From positions 5,527,971-5,591,970 of the forward strand of contig CALNVZ010002100.1 of NCBI GenBank assembly GCA_940671915.1: a stretch of DNA of 64,000 bases. Direction: 5' to 3'. Every line of letters starts with the position of its first letter. Positions within the stretch are counted from its first letter, which is position 1. The notes under the pieces were generated by a model, which saw nothing but the letters and a program-made list of their open reading frames with translations, had not been told where the DNA came from and ran no database searches. This DNA is from Paracentrotus lividus (lineage: Eukaryota; Echinodermata; Echinoidea; Camarodonta; Echinidae). This document shows, piece after piece, positions 54,251 through 64,000 of this stretch. Made by a program: the position numbers and the translations under genes.

Positions 54251-56427
54251 CATCAAGTCGTTCATAAGTTACAAATGACTTTATGAACGACTGGTGATCA
54301 GTAATCTTGTGCTAAATTATTAAGCATTTGATGGGTACATAATTATCACCGAACAACATTATGTTCCAATCGTTCGTAAAGTCATTCGATTTGGTGCAAC
54401 ACCCACAGGTTTATGCTCCCCAGTCCGATGTACCCTTCCCTTTAAAATTCGTTAATTCGCTTAGAACCTATGATACTTTGTAATCATGGGGCAGAAATTC
54501 TGTTCATATTTTCTCGCGTCACATATTTATGATTAAAAGATGAATAGAGCCCTTGGTTTAGGTTAGGTTTAATAGTTGGAACGATTTCGGGTTAGTTTGT
54601 GGTCTTCCAGTAAGTCTAGGACTGTACACAAAGTAAGTAGCAGAAGAAATATGAGTTATAGCAGGGAAAATCACAATTCTTTCTGTTTGAATTGAATAGA
54701 ACCTCATTGAGGATATGCTATTACTGCAATAATATTGTATCCAAATGTCCTTTATATACTTTATTTTGTTTTTCTATTTACACTGGATGCTTTTAAACTT
54801 TTAAGTTGTTGTATTCTTTTTTCTTCTTTTTTTTTTGGACCAGGGGAATGTACTTCTTCAGCTTATGGACAGCTATGGTGCGAACGGTATGCTGCCTATT
54901 GTGGTGCCTTCTGGGTAATGTTATAGCAATTTATGCTACGGGTATGGAATCAAGAAGTTCTCCTAACAAAATAGATCAGGAAAACATGGGTTTTTCCACA
55001 CCGGGCTTGTGTTACTCGGCCACTCTGTGGGCTGGGACTTGCTCCTGCTTCAGCTTTGGTAAGACACTATTTAATTTTAACTCCATCTCTCATTCCACGT
55101 CGTTACGTTGTCAGCACGTAAATATTTAAAAATCCCTGATCCTAAACTTTCTATCCCTACTTTATGGCTTGTATGAATCTGATAGCAACGGTTTCTCATA
55201 TTCACCTGGCGAATTCAATAGTGTGTTGATTCAATCCGTATAACACTATCCTCTTACTTGTCGGCATAATACTTGATGCAGAAATGGTTAATGAGTTCTG
55301 ACTTCCACTTTAAATGCTGCTTAATTGGGTGTATCCCTTTAGGTTTATTTCAGACAGGTATGGGTATGTACACTACTAAATAGCCAGTGGTGGGCCCTCT
55401 TTTAATGTACTCCATTTTGCTTTTCCCGTTCATATTTCATAGGAGTATTTTCCTGTATCAGTCTTATCGAATTATCAGCATGGCCAGCTAAGTATTGGCG
55501 AAGAGATGTACTTTTATCCTGTCTGGGGTGAGAATTCTTGGATGGATATGCAGTTGTGTTCTGTATGCAGTGGGTTACAATCTACGCCTCATTTACGTCT
55601 TCCTTATCATAAATAACTTATGGACGTTCAAAGAGGTAAGTTATTTATCATTTGTCCTTGATATCACGAGGATAATTTTTATGGGATCCAAATATTGCTT
55701 TCCTTGTGTGATAATACGGGGCTCAGAGTGTTATCTTTCTGTTTTTGTAATGTAAAGGTGCTATCTCACTTCGCGGCAGAGACGTCTTCGAAGACTATAC
55801 ATGGTTCTGAGACGTTCATCTCAGAAACTTCCGCCAAAAGGTGGCTGTTCTGATGACGTTCCACGGCGATGGAAGAAAGAAATCCCTGCCGACTGTATGA
55901 CAGCATCGCAGGGTTGACTTGGCTAGGAGCGAGAGTATAGCGTGCTCTGAGATGTCTCCAGACGTCCTCTTGCGAGGCTTAGCGCCCTCAATACCCGTTT
56001 CAAAACCTAGGTCCAAGGAATCGCGTGACTTCCAGAAAAAAAACCCCGTCTCACTGTCCAGTGTACGATACTACCTTAGATATATTAATGCAGAGATCTG
56101 AATACCCTCTATTGTGCATCGAAAATTGCTGAATTTGTAGAGATGTCAAAGGCACAACTTAGGCATTCCAGACGGTCCTTGTAAGTCTGTGGGAAGAGGT
56201 GCTATCATTGAGATTGATAATCCTTATTCATATTCAGTATCTACAGAAAAATGCAAGATCTTTTTTTTTAATGAGTCAACTATTAAGCAGAAGTTTGAGG
56301 GTAGCATCGAAATATCGAAATGAAATACCAGCATCTTTGTGTAATTATTTTCCCCTCTCTTTTCTTTGCTTCCTGTGTATAGCGCTCATATAATCACATC
56401 GCCCAGGATTTAAAAGCCGCCAAATAG
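52682..56427 (+). CDS. SLC6-family Na+/Cl- dependent transporter, 3' half (partial)
   Basis: A neurotransmitter:sodium symporter of the plasma membrane, coupling Na+ and Cl- gradients to uptake of a small amine or amino acid. Six exons cover TM6 to the C-terminus. TM6 is [18 protein letters not shown], with the conserved TQIFFS ion/substrate site. TM7 contains [20 protein letters not shown] is in the EL4 helix. TM8 contains LGLDSQF, the form of the Na2 site typical of GABA/taurine/betaine/creatine carriers (monoamine carriers have GIDSAM, glycine carriers GLGTQF). TM9 leads into VTE; TM10 begins GMYFF; TM11-12 follow. A short tail ends QDLKAAK-stop. The first three exons are clean; the fourth and fifth contain small indels. 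TM1-TM5 are absent: upstream lies a 100-N gap at 52170-52269, so the 5' half is probably lost at the scaffold join. The exact substrate cannot be assigned. Confidence 0.93.
53055..53179 (+). CDS. SLC6 exon, TM7
   Basis: Acceptor ATGCAG, donor [25 protein letters not shown] and then [16 protein letters not shown]. Phase 2 in, phase 1 out. Confidence 0.96.
53199..53370. repeat. ~65-bp tandem repeat, 3 units, in SLC6 intron
   Basis: Units carry GGGCGTCA/GGGCTTCACT, GGGAGGT, GGTGCCAC and GTTCTCC. Diverged; non-coding. Confidence 0.8.
53812..54059 (+). CDS. SLC6 exon, EL4-TM8-TM9
   Basis: Acceptor TGTAG, donor [25 protein letters not shown], then [19 protein letters not shown] and [11 protein letters not shown]. 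Phase 1 in, phase 0 out. The in-frame Met at 53787 belongs to the intron. Confidence 0.97.
54060..54843. other. SLC6 intron between the TM9 and TM10 exons
   Basis: Holds the (GT)n tract and hairpin listed separately; a long poly-T precedes the next exon. No coding sequence seen. Confidence 0.6.
54205..54249. repeat. (GT)n microsatellite
   Basis: Uninterrupted GT run in an SLC6 intron, followed by a hairpin GTCGTTCATAA...TTATGAACGAC (about 54258-54285). Confidence 0.95.
54844..55058 (+). CDS. SLC6 exon, TM10-TM11, frame-shifted
   Basis: A poly-T tract and ACCAG acceptor, donor GTAAGA. One frame gives GMYFF; a second gives [10 protein letters not shown], as expected for TM10. The first frame then resumes with VIAIYATG and a TPGLCYS...[10 protein letters not shown] segment. 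A G-run at the 5' end is also two bases short for the conserved EGGMY. At least three small indels. Confidence 0.8.
55443..55635 (+). CDS. SLC6 exon, TM11-TM12, frame-shifted
   Basis: Acceptor TTCATAG, donor [23 protein letters not shown] is followed, one base shifted, by [10 protein letters not shown], then after another single-base insertion by [15 protein letters not shown]. The exon ends NLWTFKE in phase 0. The [15 protein letters not shown] region matches the TM11/12 loop of the family. Confidence 0.8.
55636..56382. other. Last SLC6 intron
   Basis: GC-richer patch at 55750-56030 with GACGTCTTCGAAG and CCAGACGTC words, possibly a mobile element; no exon recognised. Confidence 0.4.
56383..56427 (+). 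CDS. SLC6 last exon, C-terminal tail
   Basis: Polypyrimidine tract and acceptor [21 protein letters not shown] and TAG at 56425-56427 continue the TFKER motif that normally ends SLC6 TM12. A short 14-residue tail. Confidence 0.8.
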   Translation, partial: RSYNHIAQDLKAAK

Positions 56428-59400
56428 GCAGGAGAAACAATTCGGAAGATGAATCAACGATTATCATTGAGGCGAAGAAAAGCGACATCTTTCAGACAAC
56501 GTAATGACAACTCTGTACCGTCCACCCGTCTACAATGACTCGTGGTGAGGATGAATAAGTATGTGGGGTCGCGGCACGAATTGGACGGTAATCGAGAATA
56601 GGGCTTTCACGTGGTGATGATTAAACGCATGAAAAGTACTCATGGTGACTGGGTGCTAATGGGGGAAGTGTGGAGATTCTGAAGAAATAGTTCAGGCGTA
56701 CACCTATATATGGAAACCCTCTCTTTTTCGACAATTAGGATGGGACACGAGCTTTGGTGGTAGCGTATAAAATCATCAAGCTCGCATCTCGTTTCGGGTT
56801 ATATCATGAATTTTTCAAACGAGTTCTGCGGAGAGATTGAAGGAGTGTCTTTAGAAGCTGAGAAGAACTTAAGTTAATCTTCTAAATCGTGGAATGATAA
56901 TAAACATTTGAGAGTTTACGGCCCATCCAACTGTCTACTTTGAACAATGTATTTCAAGGAATTGGTTTATGTGATGCACTCTGAAGACTAGCAAAGTTGC
57001 TTGTCAACTTCTCTTGTATCAAATCTGTATTCATAAGCCAAAAACCTGACGGTTCTGTTTCTTGATCAATTAAATACCGAAATCCACTGCCATTATCATG
57101 AAATGGCCTCAGTTATTATATGCTAAAATCTAAGGTTTCTATTTCTGGCGCACTTAATATATTATATTAATGATTGGTACAAAGAAATTATTTTGGCATT
57201 AATAAAAAATGTGACAACTTATTCTTACTATCAATCCGGGAGGGGTTCGGTATTTCGGATGACACCAAAAGTTTGTCAATACAATTTCTTAGAATGATGT
57301 GTCTGCATTCATGTATGGTATAAAAGTTCACTTGAGTTCTAATCATGAATGATCAGTCCTTATACCGGTCCAATCAAAAATGGGATGTTTCTTCATTAGG
57401 TGTGTAATTAGGTTATGGATAGAGTGACTAACTGGTACTATCATCACTTGATGTGGAAGGAAATAGAAGTCTAATGAATCACCAAATGGTATTGAAACAA
57501 ATGAAAGCTTGATCAATCTGTTGCCTATTTTTGTTCCCACGTGGATAATAATCATGATAATGGCTTTTATAAGGATTGTGTAGCAATTTATCCTAGTGGT
57601 TTCATCTTATAGATTTCTGAGTGGTTACTGTATAGACAGTGCGTTTTTTATTAGATGTTTGTTCTACTGCTATATATATTCTTGTTATTATATTGTTATT
57701 TGATAACAAAGATAGAACCTTTCATTATGAAAGGCTTTCTAGATCGTATGAGGCTTTTAATGAATTTATCGGTGATATCAAACCCAAAAATATTGGTTTT
57801 AATTCGCTATTGTTATGCCATTTACTCAACTTAATGCGTGTTCTCTATTAATACATGATAACAGAAGTATGTGTATGAATTGCTAGATTGTGATGAAGAA
57901 TGTCTTTAGTTGGCTATTTGAATAGATTTCTTTGAGATCTCTGCGGGCACTTCGCATAGGAAGCTGAAAAAAGACAAAAATGTAGAAGGCCTGTTATGAG
58001 GATGGTACAATTAAGTATCTGTATATAATGTATATAAAGAAAGGTGGGAAATAAAGAGGTGGAAGCAAGAGCGATTCCTATAAAAACAGGTTTATGGTTC
58101 TATGAGAGGATATTTAAGGAGTCTTTATTTCGCTAATATTTCATTGTGATGGATATATTTAATTCCCTCTCGCGCTTGTCATGTGTATAAAAAGAAGATT
58201 GCTGGTCGGTATTCAACTCGATATTTTGGAAAAATTGCGAGATAGAAAGATTAATGGTAAGTATATAAATTGTATATCCTACTGTTGTATGAATATGTAA
58301 TAAGGATTATTTTGTAAATATCTAATTCGACAAAGGAATGTGTTTTTTGATGTATGTGTCTCTTTACTTTTTTTTCTTTTTGTGATATTCTTACAGGATC
58401 ACTCTCTCAAATTTCTTTAACGTGAAATGGGGAGGGCGATCTCCTAACAGTTAGATTGAGAAATCTTAATAATTAGATTCACATAGATCTGATTGATTAG
58501 GATTTATTCATCTAGATATTTTTGGTTCTCCCCATTCCTTGGGTTAGATAAATTTTTGTCAGTCTAAGTAATTAGAGTCACATAATTAATTTTGTTTCCA
58601 TTTCTTTACTTTCTTGCATATTAAAAACCATTATATACGGCAGGTATATTTATTACATAGTAGAAACAATACGTGCCGAAGTCTATAGGGAAGTTATGAC
58701 TCAAGTTATGGGATACAAGCATTTGCAATGGTTCTATGTTTCATATATCTCTCTGAGGTGTAATCATGACAACTCGTCACTTTTCTTTTACCCATAATTG
58801 ACAGGAATTTTATGTTAGGATGTGATCTTTGTTTGGGCTAGATCATTAACTTTACTGAAGGAAAATATATCGGGATTAAAAGTAAAAAGGCGAATTAAGC
58901 AATCAGCTTGATTCATCGTAGTTATGAGTCTTGGTCGCCGATGTAAAAAAAGAAGAAAAGAGTTATCAATGATTTAAAAAGGTCCGCAAGTATATCATGA
59001 AGCGAATATTTGAACTTTTTTTTTTTTTTTTTTTTTTTGTTGCTTGGTGTTCAATCGTTTATCCAGGGGGTCACACTGGTATATTTATAGTGGCAAAAAT
59101 AAACTATTGGTACTTTTTTTTTCAAATCCTAAGGAATATTGGGATTGCAAAAGAGAATGTGGGCAAGTAATTCATTAATTCCACTAACTCATCCTTTGCT
59201 TGGAGACATTTTTTTACGTCCCAACCGGTGTTACCGTATGTTTACAAGGGGCACAAGCCTTTTCCCCATGGTACTAAGCGCAATCTACTAGGTTTCGAGA
59301 ATCTCATGTAATTTAACAATCACTTTTTAACCACTGAGCCAATGCATGTATAAACTGATGTAGATTTTCATCAAATTAGTTCAGCGGGCTTGCAGTTGTC

Positions 59401-59685
59401 CACAACTGGAGTGTCAAAGATCGTAATGAATAGTACTAGAGTAATGATTTATCAGTGATCTGTGTTAACAGCTCTTTATGGCAGTGTGTCTGCGTCAAGA
59501 TATAATCTCTTTATACATTGAATATTTATTTCGTGATTTTGAACTTTTTCTCTTTGTGATCACATAATGGACGCTACCGCCCCCATTTCTCGGAGGGGGT
59601 AATAATAAACAAGGGGGTAGTTGTCCTGACACAGATTCGAGATGAGGCCTCTCTACTATATCCTGATTATAGATCATCATCAAGC

Positions 59686-59815
59686 ATGATGATGATGATG
59701 AGGATGATGATGCATGATGAGGATGATAATCGGATAATGAAGACGACGTATGATAATGATAATGATGATGATGTGGGTGGATTGATGATGATGATGATGA
59801 GGATGGAGGCAGTGA
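59686..59815. repeat. (GAT)n-rich tract
   Basis: Imperfect trinucleotide repeat with interruptions; the Met/Asp-rich open frame over it is an artefact. Confidence 0.9.
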
Positions 59816-60232
59816 AGGATTGGATGGTGGTGGTGTGGTTGGTGGTTAGGCTTGAAAATGATGAGAATAGGGTGATGGTCAGATACGAGCTATAATGTTG
59901 GTGAGTGATGGGAAGTAGATAATTTGTTGTGCCATTATATTTTGGTTTATTTTAATTTTGTTTTGTTGTTTGACAATTAGAAATCAATGAGTTGAAAATA
60001 AAATTCAAAATAAACAGAAATGTAGTTTTTGCAGTAAAGATAATAATCAAATTGAAATAATAATAATAGGATTATGTAACATGAAAACACATACTTGAGT
60101 GAATTGTATTTGACCCAATCGAAGATCTGAAGTCAGATGGCTTGCTAATTAAGGGGATTCGACGTTGGGGTAAGAGGCGTCAGGTTATTCTTATTGACTT
60201 TCGTGTCTAACAGAAATTAATTAATCACGTAA

Positions 60233-60306
60233 ATGATGATGATGATGATGTGGTGGTGTGGGTTGGTTGTGTGTTGTTGTTGTCGTTTGTTGATGATGAT
60301 GATGAT
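60233..60306. repeat. (GAT)n / (GTT)n tract
   Basis: Two GATGATGAT blocks separated by a GTTGTTGTTGTCG stretch; the Ser/Thr-rich antisense frame over it is an artefact. Confidence 0.85.
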
Positions 60307-63300
60307 GGATTGGAGTGGATATATCGGAAGTGATGTTGATGATGAGTGCTGAGCTGGCCTGCTGCTGATGATGAAGCTTTCTCTCTCTCTTTCTCTCTCA
60401 TGTCACCCAGGTAACCTGGAGGTGTTAGATTTTTCCAACAAAAGTGGTGAAAGAGGGTAGTGTAATCAAAATAAAGAGAAGCTTGATTTAGAATTATTAA
60501 CGAAATTGTAACGCATGTTTTTTTTTTTTTTTTTTTTTTGAGAGAGAGAGAGAGAGGAATTGTAAATGGTTTCTTATGAATGTATGACATACTGAGTATA
60601 GAGTCCTAACTAATGACGGAGGGAATGAAACAACAAAATAAATAGTACGTTTTCAGGTTCACTAGAAAATCATCCGCTAATATATTCATGGATCTCGGTC
60701 AATAAAAAGTAAGTATGTATCATGGAAAAAGCGCCATCTAGCGGTTATAATTTTCTGCCAGAATCTGAACTCGGGAGTGAGATATATTTGAAATGTGTAA
60801 AAAAAATCATACTAGACAAAATAGAAATTACACCTATAGTCTTTTTTTAGTATTCATAATATCTAATATGAATCGTATTGTGCATTTTTTTAGACTTCTT
60901 TTCGGTTTGATTTTCCGCGAGATCCAAAGGACGTCACGAAGACTGTCTCTCTGCGCTTCCAGTGACTCGAGTCGGGGCAACGTAGGTCGCAAACTCTTCT
61001 CATGGCTAGTGAGATTCGATATAAACATGGATAAGTATCCATGATATAATAATACTTACAATATTTGTGAAAATATCGGGCAAAATCTGTAAATCGCAGG
61101 ATAACATTCAAAAATTGTTAGCAAAATTTGGTTCATTTTATATTACTTCAATGCCAGTATACTCATCACTTTGCATTGATCACGTCATTCACGGGTTCAT
61201 ACATCTAGCATTAAATACAGTCGGGGGTCAAGAATAGAAATGGTACAGTTGAAAACCTTTTTTTGAAGTAGAAAATTAATCACATTTCTAAAAGTGTTTG
61301 ATTTTCATAAAGTAGGGGAATCAGGCTTAGTCTTCGCTTGCAATTATGTTTTCCATGCCATTTGGTGTTGTATATGAGTGGGTGAGATATCGACCAGTTT
61401 TCTATAATCAAGAAAAAATGTACTTTGTGCATGCTTCTCTAATAGCCATGAATTCACCGGCACGGAGCACGGAATATACGAATTGATTAGACTCATCGCC
61501 GCACAAAATTTAGCAATAACTTTTGTTTACAAAAAAGAAAATTATACAAAAAATGCATCAGCACTTAGAAGAGATCTTTTAGGCTTTAAGTGCTTTAAGT
61601 TTGGTACCTGGACATTACGAAACGTCCATTGTGAAGAAGATTCTCTACAAATATTTTTTCCGATGTTACATTGTTTGTTTTTTCTCAGACTTGGTATACA
61701 CTGCTGTTTGGGCGTATATCGTTTGAAGGATGATTTTATGATAAGTCCAATAATAGAGTACTATCTAATTATTTGATTTTTGTAGCGCAGGAGGTGACTT
61801 CCAGCTCATTTCCATTATCGAAGATTAGGTAAAATTTCAGCTCTATTCTTAATTCATACATGACATTATAAAGGCGATAATCAGGAGTCACATTACGGTG
61901 AGCGGTTTCATAAAATAAATATTATCACTTATCTGAGAAAGGTCAAGGATCATATCGTTTGTTAGGGAACCTGTTATACGAGCATAAGTTTTTGCGATCG
62001 GTACAAAATTATTTTAATTTTTGTCGTTATTTTCTAAATTTAGGGGGACTAAATTGGTGTTACTGACTACAGTTAGAGATGAAGGAACTTACAGTGCGAA
62101 AAATCAGAGGATTTATTTAGTATCAGTAGTCGACGTTTCAGGATTTACGTATGTAGCTTTGGTTGTTTGATAGATTCATATATACTTTCTCTCATTACAT
62201 AATAACTGATTGACTCATTCCCACATTGGGCTGCCGGTTTAGAGATTTCGCTCAACTTATCGTGTAGAGTGCCCCCCCCCGACCATTCAACATTCATGAA
62301 TCTCCTGTGAAGATTTTAAAGGCGACAAGTTTGTTTATTATGATTATAATTAGGTTTTCAAATTGAGATTTACCAATGATGATTTTTTTTGTTTTTTTTA
62401 ATCAACTATGAACATAAATGGACTTCATACTAATCATCAACGAATATTCTAAAAAATGTTTGGTTAAATTATATTGGACTAAAATCTTCAGGATGTTTTC
62501 TTTCGAGGTTGCGCCTTTTGTATCGACTAAAAATTATAAATGGGGAGTCTTTACATGAAAAAAATATAGTTTTGTGCATGCTTTTATAGTGACATCACAA
62601 CTACTAATCACATTTTCGTTCAGTTCTGAAAAAAGTAAAAAATATCTTGATGGAAGATCTAGGGGGAATAAGTCTGTGTTGATTAGCGCCACTTGGGTCA
62701 GTGGATCAAAAATGATATGTGTCGTGTTGATCTTTGGCCTTATGTACTTATTTTCCATTTAGGATTAGCTTCAAAAACTCAAATACAAGCCATAGATAAG
62801 TTTGTCTTCAGGCCAAATCTTGTTTTTCCTTGAATAATAAGCCTTGTCAGTGACTTTTACCATCATTGGTGATAGAGGGAGGAAAAACATTGTGTCATTT
62901 GTAATACAACATAATGAATTTGTCACATATTGGAAGTCGATGCTTTTATCATTTCAATTCAGAAATCGAATTTTGGTCACATCATAATAGTCTGGTGTGT
63001 GAATATGATATGGCCTAAACCCTAGCATTGCCCTAGTAATTGTAGTTTGTACTAAAATGGGGTATTGTTTCTTATTTCTTCATGCAAATTTGTTTTCATA
63101 ATAACAGACATAAATGATGATCAGTGATGTCTGTGACGGAAAGATTGGGTGTATACCAGATTGGGGTCTGTCTTGGGAGTCGGGGTTGCTAGCAATTGGG
63201 ATCCCAATCAAAAGACGGGATATACTAGCAATCACCATGTCTAAATTCTGCCTATCTATGAACTTTGAATTATATTTTCATGAGGGTAGTAACTGCAATC

Positions 63301-64000
63301 AAACGAAATGTTTGCCTTCAAAGCGACAAGAGCATTTTACCCATTCAACAATACTTTGAAATTCACAAAGCTAATCCGTCCGATGGCTCAGACAACACTT
63401 ATTGTTGGAAAGTTAAGTTATTTTGAAAGTAATTTAAAATTTGTCCCTCGAGGGAATCTGGAAAAATGTCAGATTCGTTTATATGTTCGATAAGATATAA
63501 TTGTAATTTAGGTGCAATAAAAGAAGGTAAGAAGCATACAATCACAATTTATATCGCAAACTCTGAATTATGCATAAGAACAAAGTGCCAAGGCCTTTTG
63601 TGACCTTACTGCTAATTTGTTCTTCATTTCGTAAAATCTGATTGGGTCACATAAGGGACCTACTGCGCATGCTCAGTAGTCAGCTAGTGGAAAAAGAACC
63701 ATGGAACGTAACGATCAGATTCAAGTATCGAGTCATAGGAAGAATTTCAGAATAGTGTAGAAAAGAGCGTACGTGTGGCGCTGTTGTATGCGGTGATAAC
63801 TTGATGGTGTCACTTCTATGGTAGGGATAGACTTTTATATCCTGGATAGCACTGTTTGGAGTGAATTGCCAATTGTCTGTCAAACTGTAACGATACTGTC
63901 TCCTATATATCCTTTGAAATTGTTTAACCTAAATCAAAAGTGAGAATCTATGTAAGGACCAGATTAAGAAGCTCAACACGAATTATGTCAGAGAACACTT

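Larger units (their letters stand above)
56428..64000. other. Downstream of SLC6: no gene recognised
   Basis: 7.6 kb of AT-rich sequence. The first part may be SLC6 3' UTR (AATAAA at about 57202). Contains (GAT)n tracts (59686-59815, 60233-60306), poly-T (59018-59038, 60519-60539) and a (GA)n tract (60541-60556). Open frames here are short, without homology that I recognise. No RNA gene seen. Confidence 0.5.

Noticed and set aside
59686..60590. Met/Asp-rich and Ser/His-rich small proteins
   Set aside because: Translations of (GAT)n and poly-T/(GA)n tracts.
63114..63359. Cys-containing 81-codon frame (CDGKIGC) as an LDL-receptor-A domain
   Set aside because: Too few cysteines and no calcium-site pattern; no splice context supports it.

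Overview
The window looks like nuclear DNA of a marine deuterostome invertebrate, most likely an echinoderm and probably a sea urchin. The evidence is animal-type split genes with GT-AG introns, short exons in long AT-rich introns, scattered TACATGTA octamers, a tRNA-derived SINE, a foldback element built from 16-bp direct repeats (resembling the TU elements described from sea urchin), and very dense MITE-like insertions. No bacterial or phage architecture is present. The species cannot be named from the sequence.

Four protein-coding genes can be supported. (1) 2069-25553, plus strand: CEP41, the centrosomal/ciliary rhodanese-domain protein. It has ten exons whose phases join into 366 residues, against 373 in human. 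(2) 36494-37690, minus strand: an intronless rhodopsin-class GPCR of 398 residues. (3) 40833-49412, minus strand: ATP5F1C, the mitochondrial F1-ATP synthase gamma subunit. Seven exons are visible. Two of them (47900-48100 and 48496-48628) carry several small indels, and the first transit-peptide exon was not found. (4) 52682-56427, plus strand: the 3' half (TM6 to stop) of an SLC6 sodium/chloride-dependent transporter of the GABA/taurine/betaine/creatine type. It starts just after a 100-N scaffold join, and two of its exons also carry indels. The genes do not form one pathway; they are neighbouring housekeeping, ciliary and membrane genes.

The rest is introns and intergenic DNA full of mobile elements. 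Region by region: 240-1190 is a ~112-bp satellite. 2713-7349 is a 4.6-kb element with ~146-bp inverted ends and a perfect 8-bp target duplication; it carries a ~2.8-kb satellite array that changes orientation internally. 15094-17783 is a second inverted-end element with another perfect 8-bp duplication, a 749-N gap, and a cluster of TAACGTTA palindromes. 27760-28322 is a foldback element. 31036-32290 is a 1.25-kb Tc1-like giant hairpin, and 38428-39015 a 0.6-kb hairpin. 33340-34525 is a ~600-bp tandem duplication. 41295-42057 and 43898-45432 are TTAA-flanked elements, the second with a third (44494-45263) nested inside. 46017-46475 is a 66-bp minisatellite. 51270-52169 holds interlocked inverted repeats, cut by the gap.

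The most unusual observation is that two unrelated genes, CEP41 and ATP5F1C, have the same local architecture. In each, one coding exon is present three times in tandem. In both cases the two extra copies lie transcriptionally upstream of the intact exon, keep the 3' splice acceptor and the 5' part of the exon in frame, and have lost the exon end with its splice donor. In CEP41 most differences between copies are synonymous. This could be real partial-exon duplication (decoy acceptors or truncated isoforms) or stitched alleles in the assembly; long reads and RNA-seq would decide.
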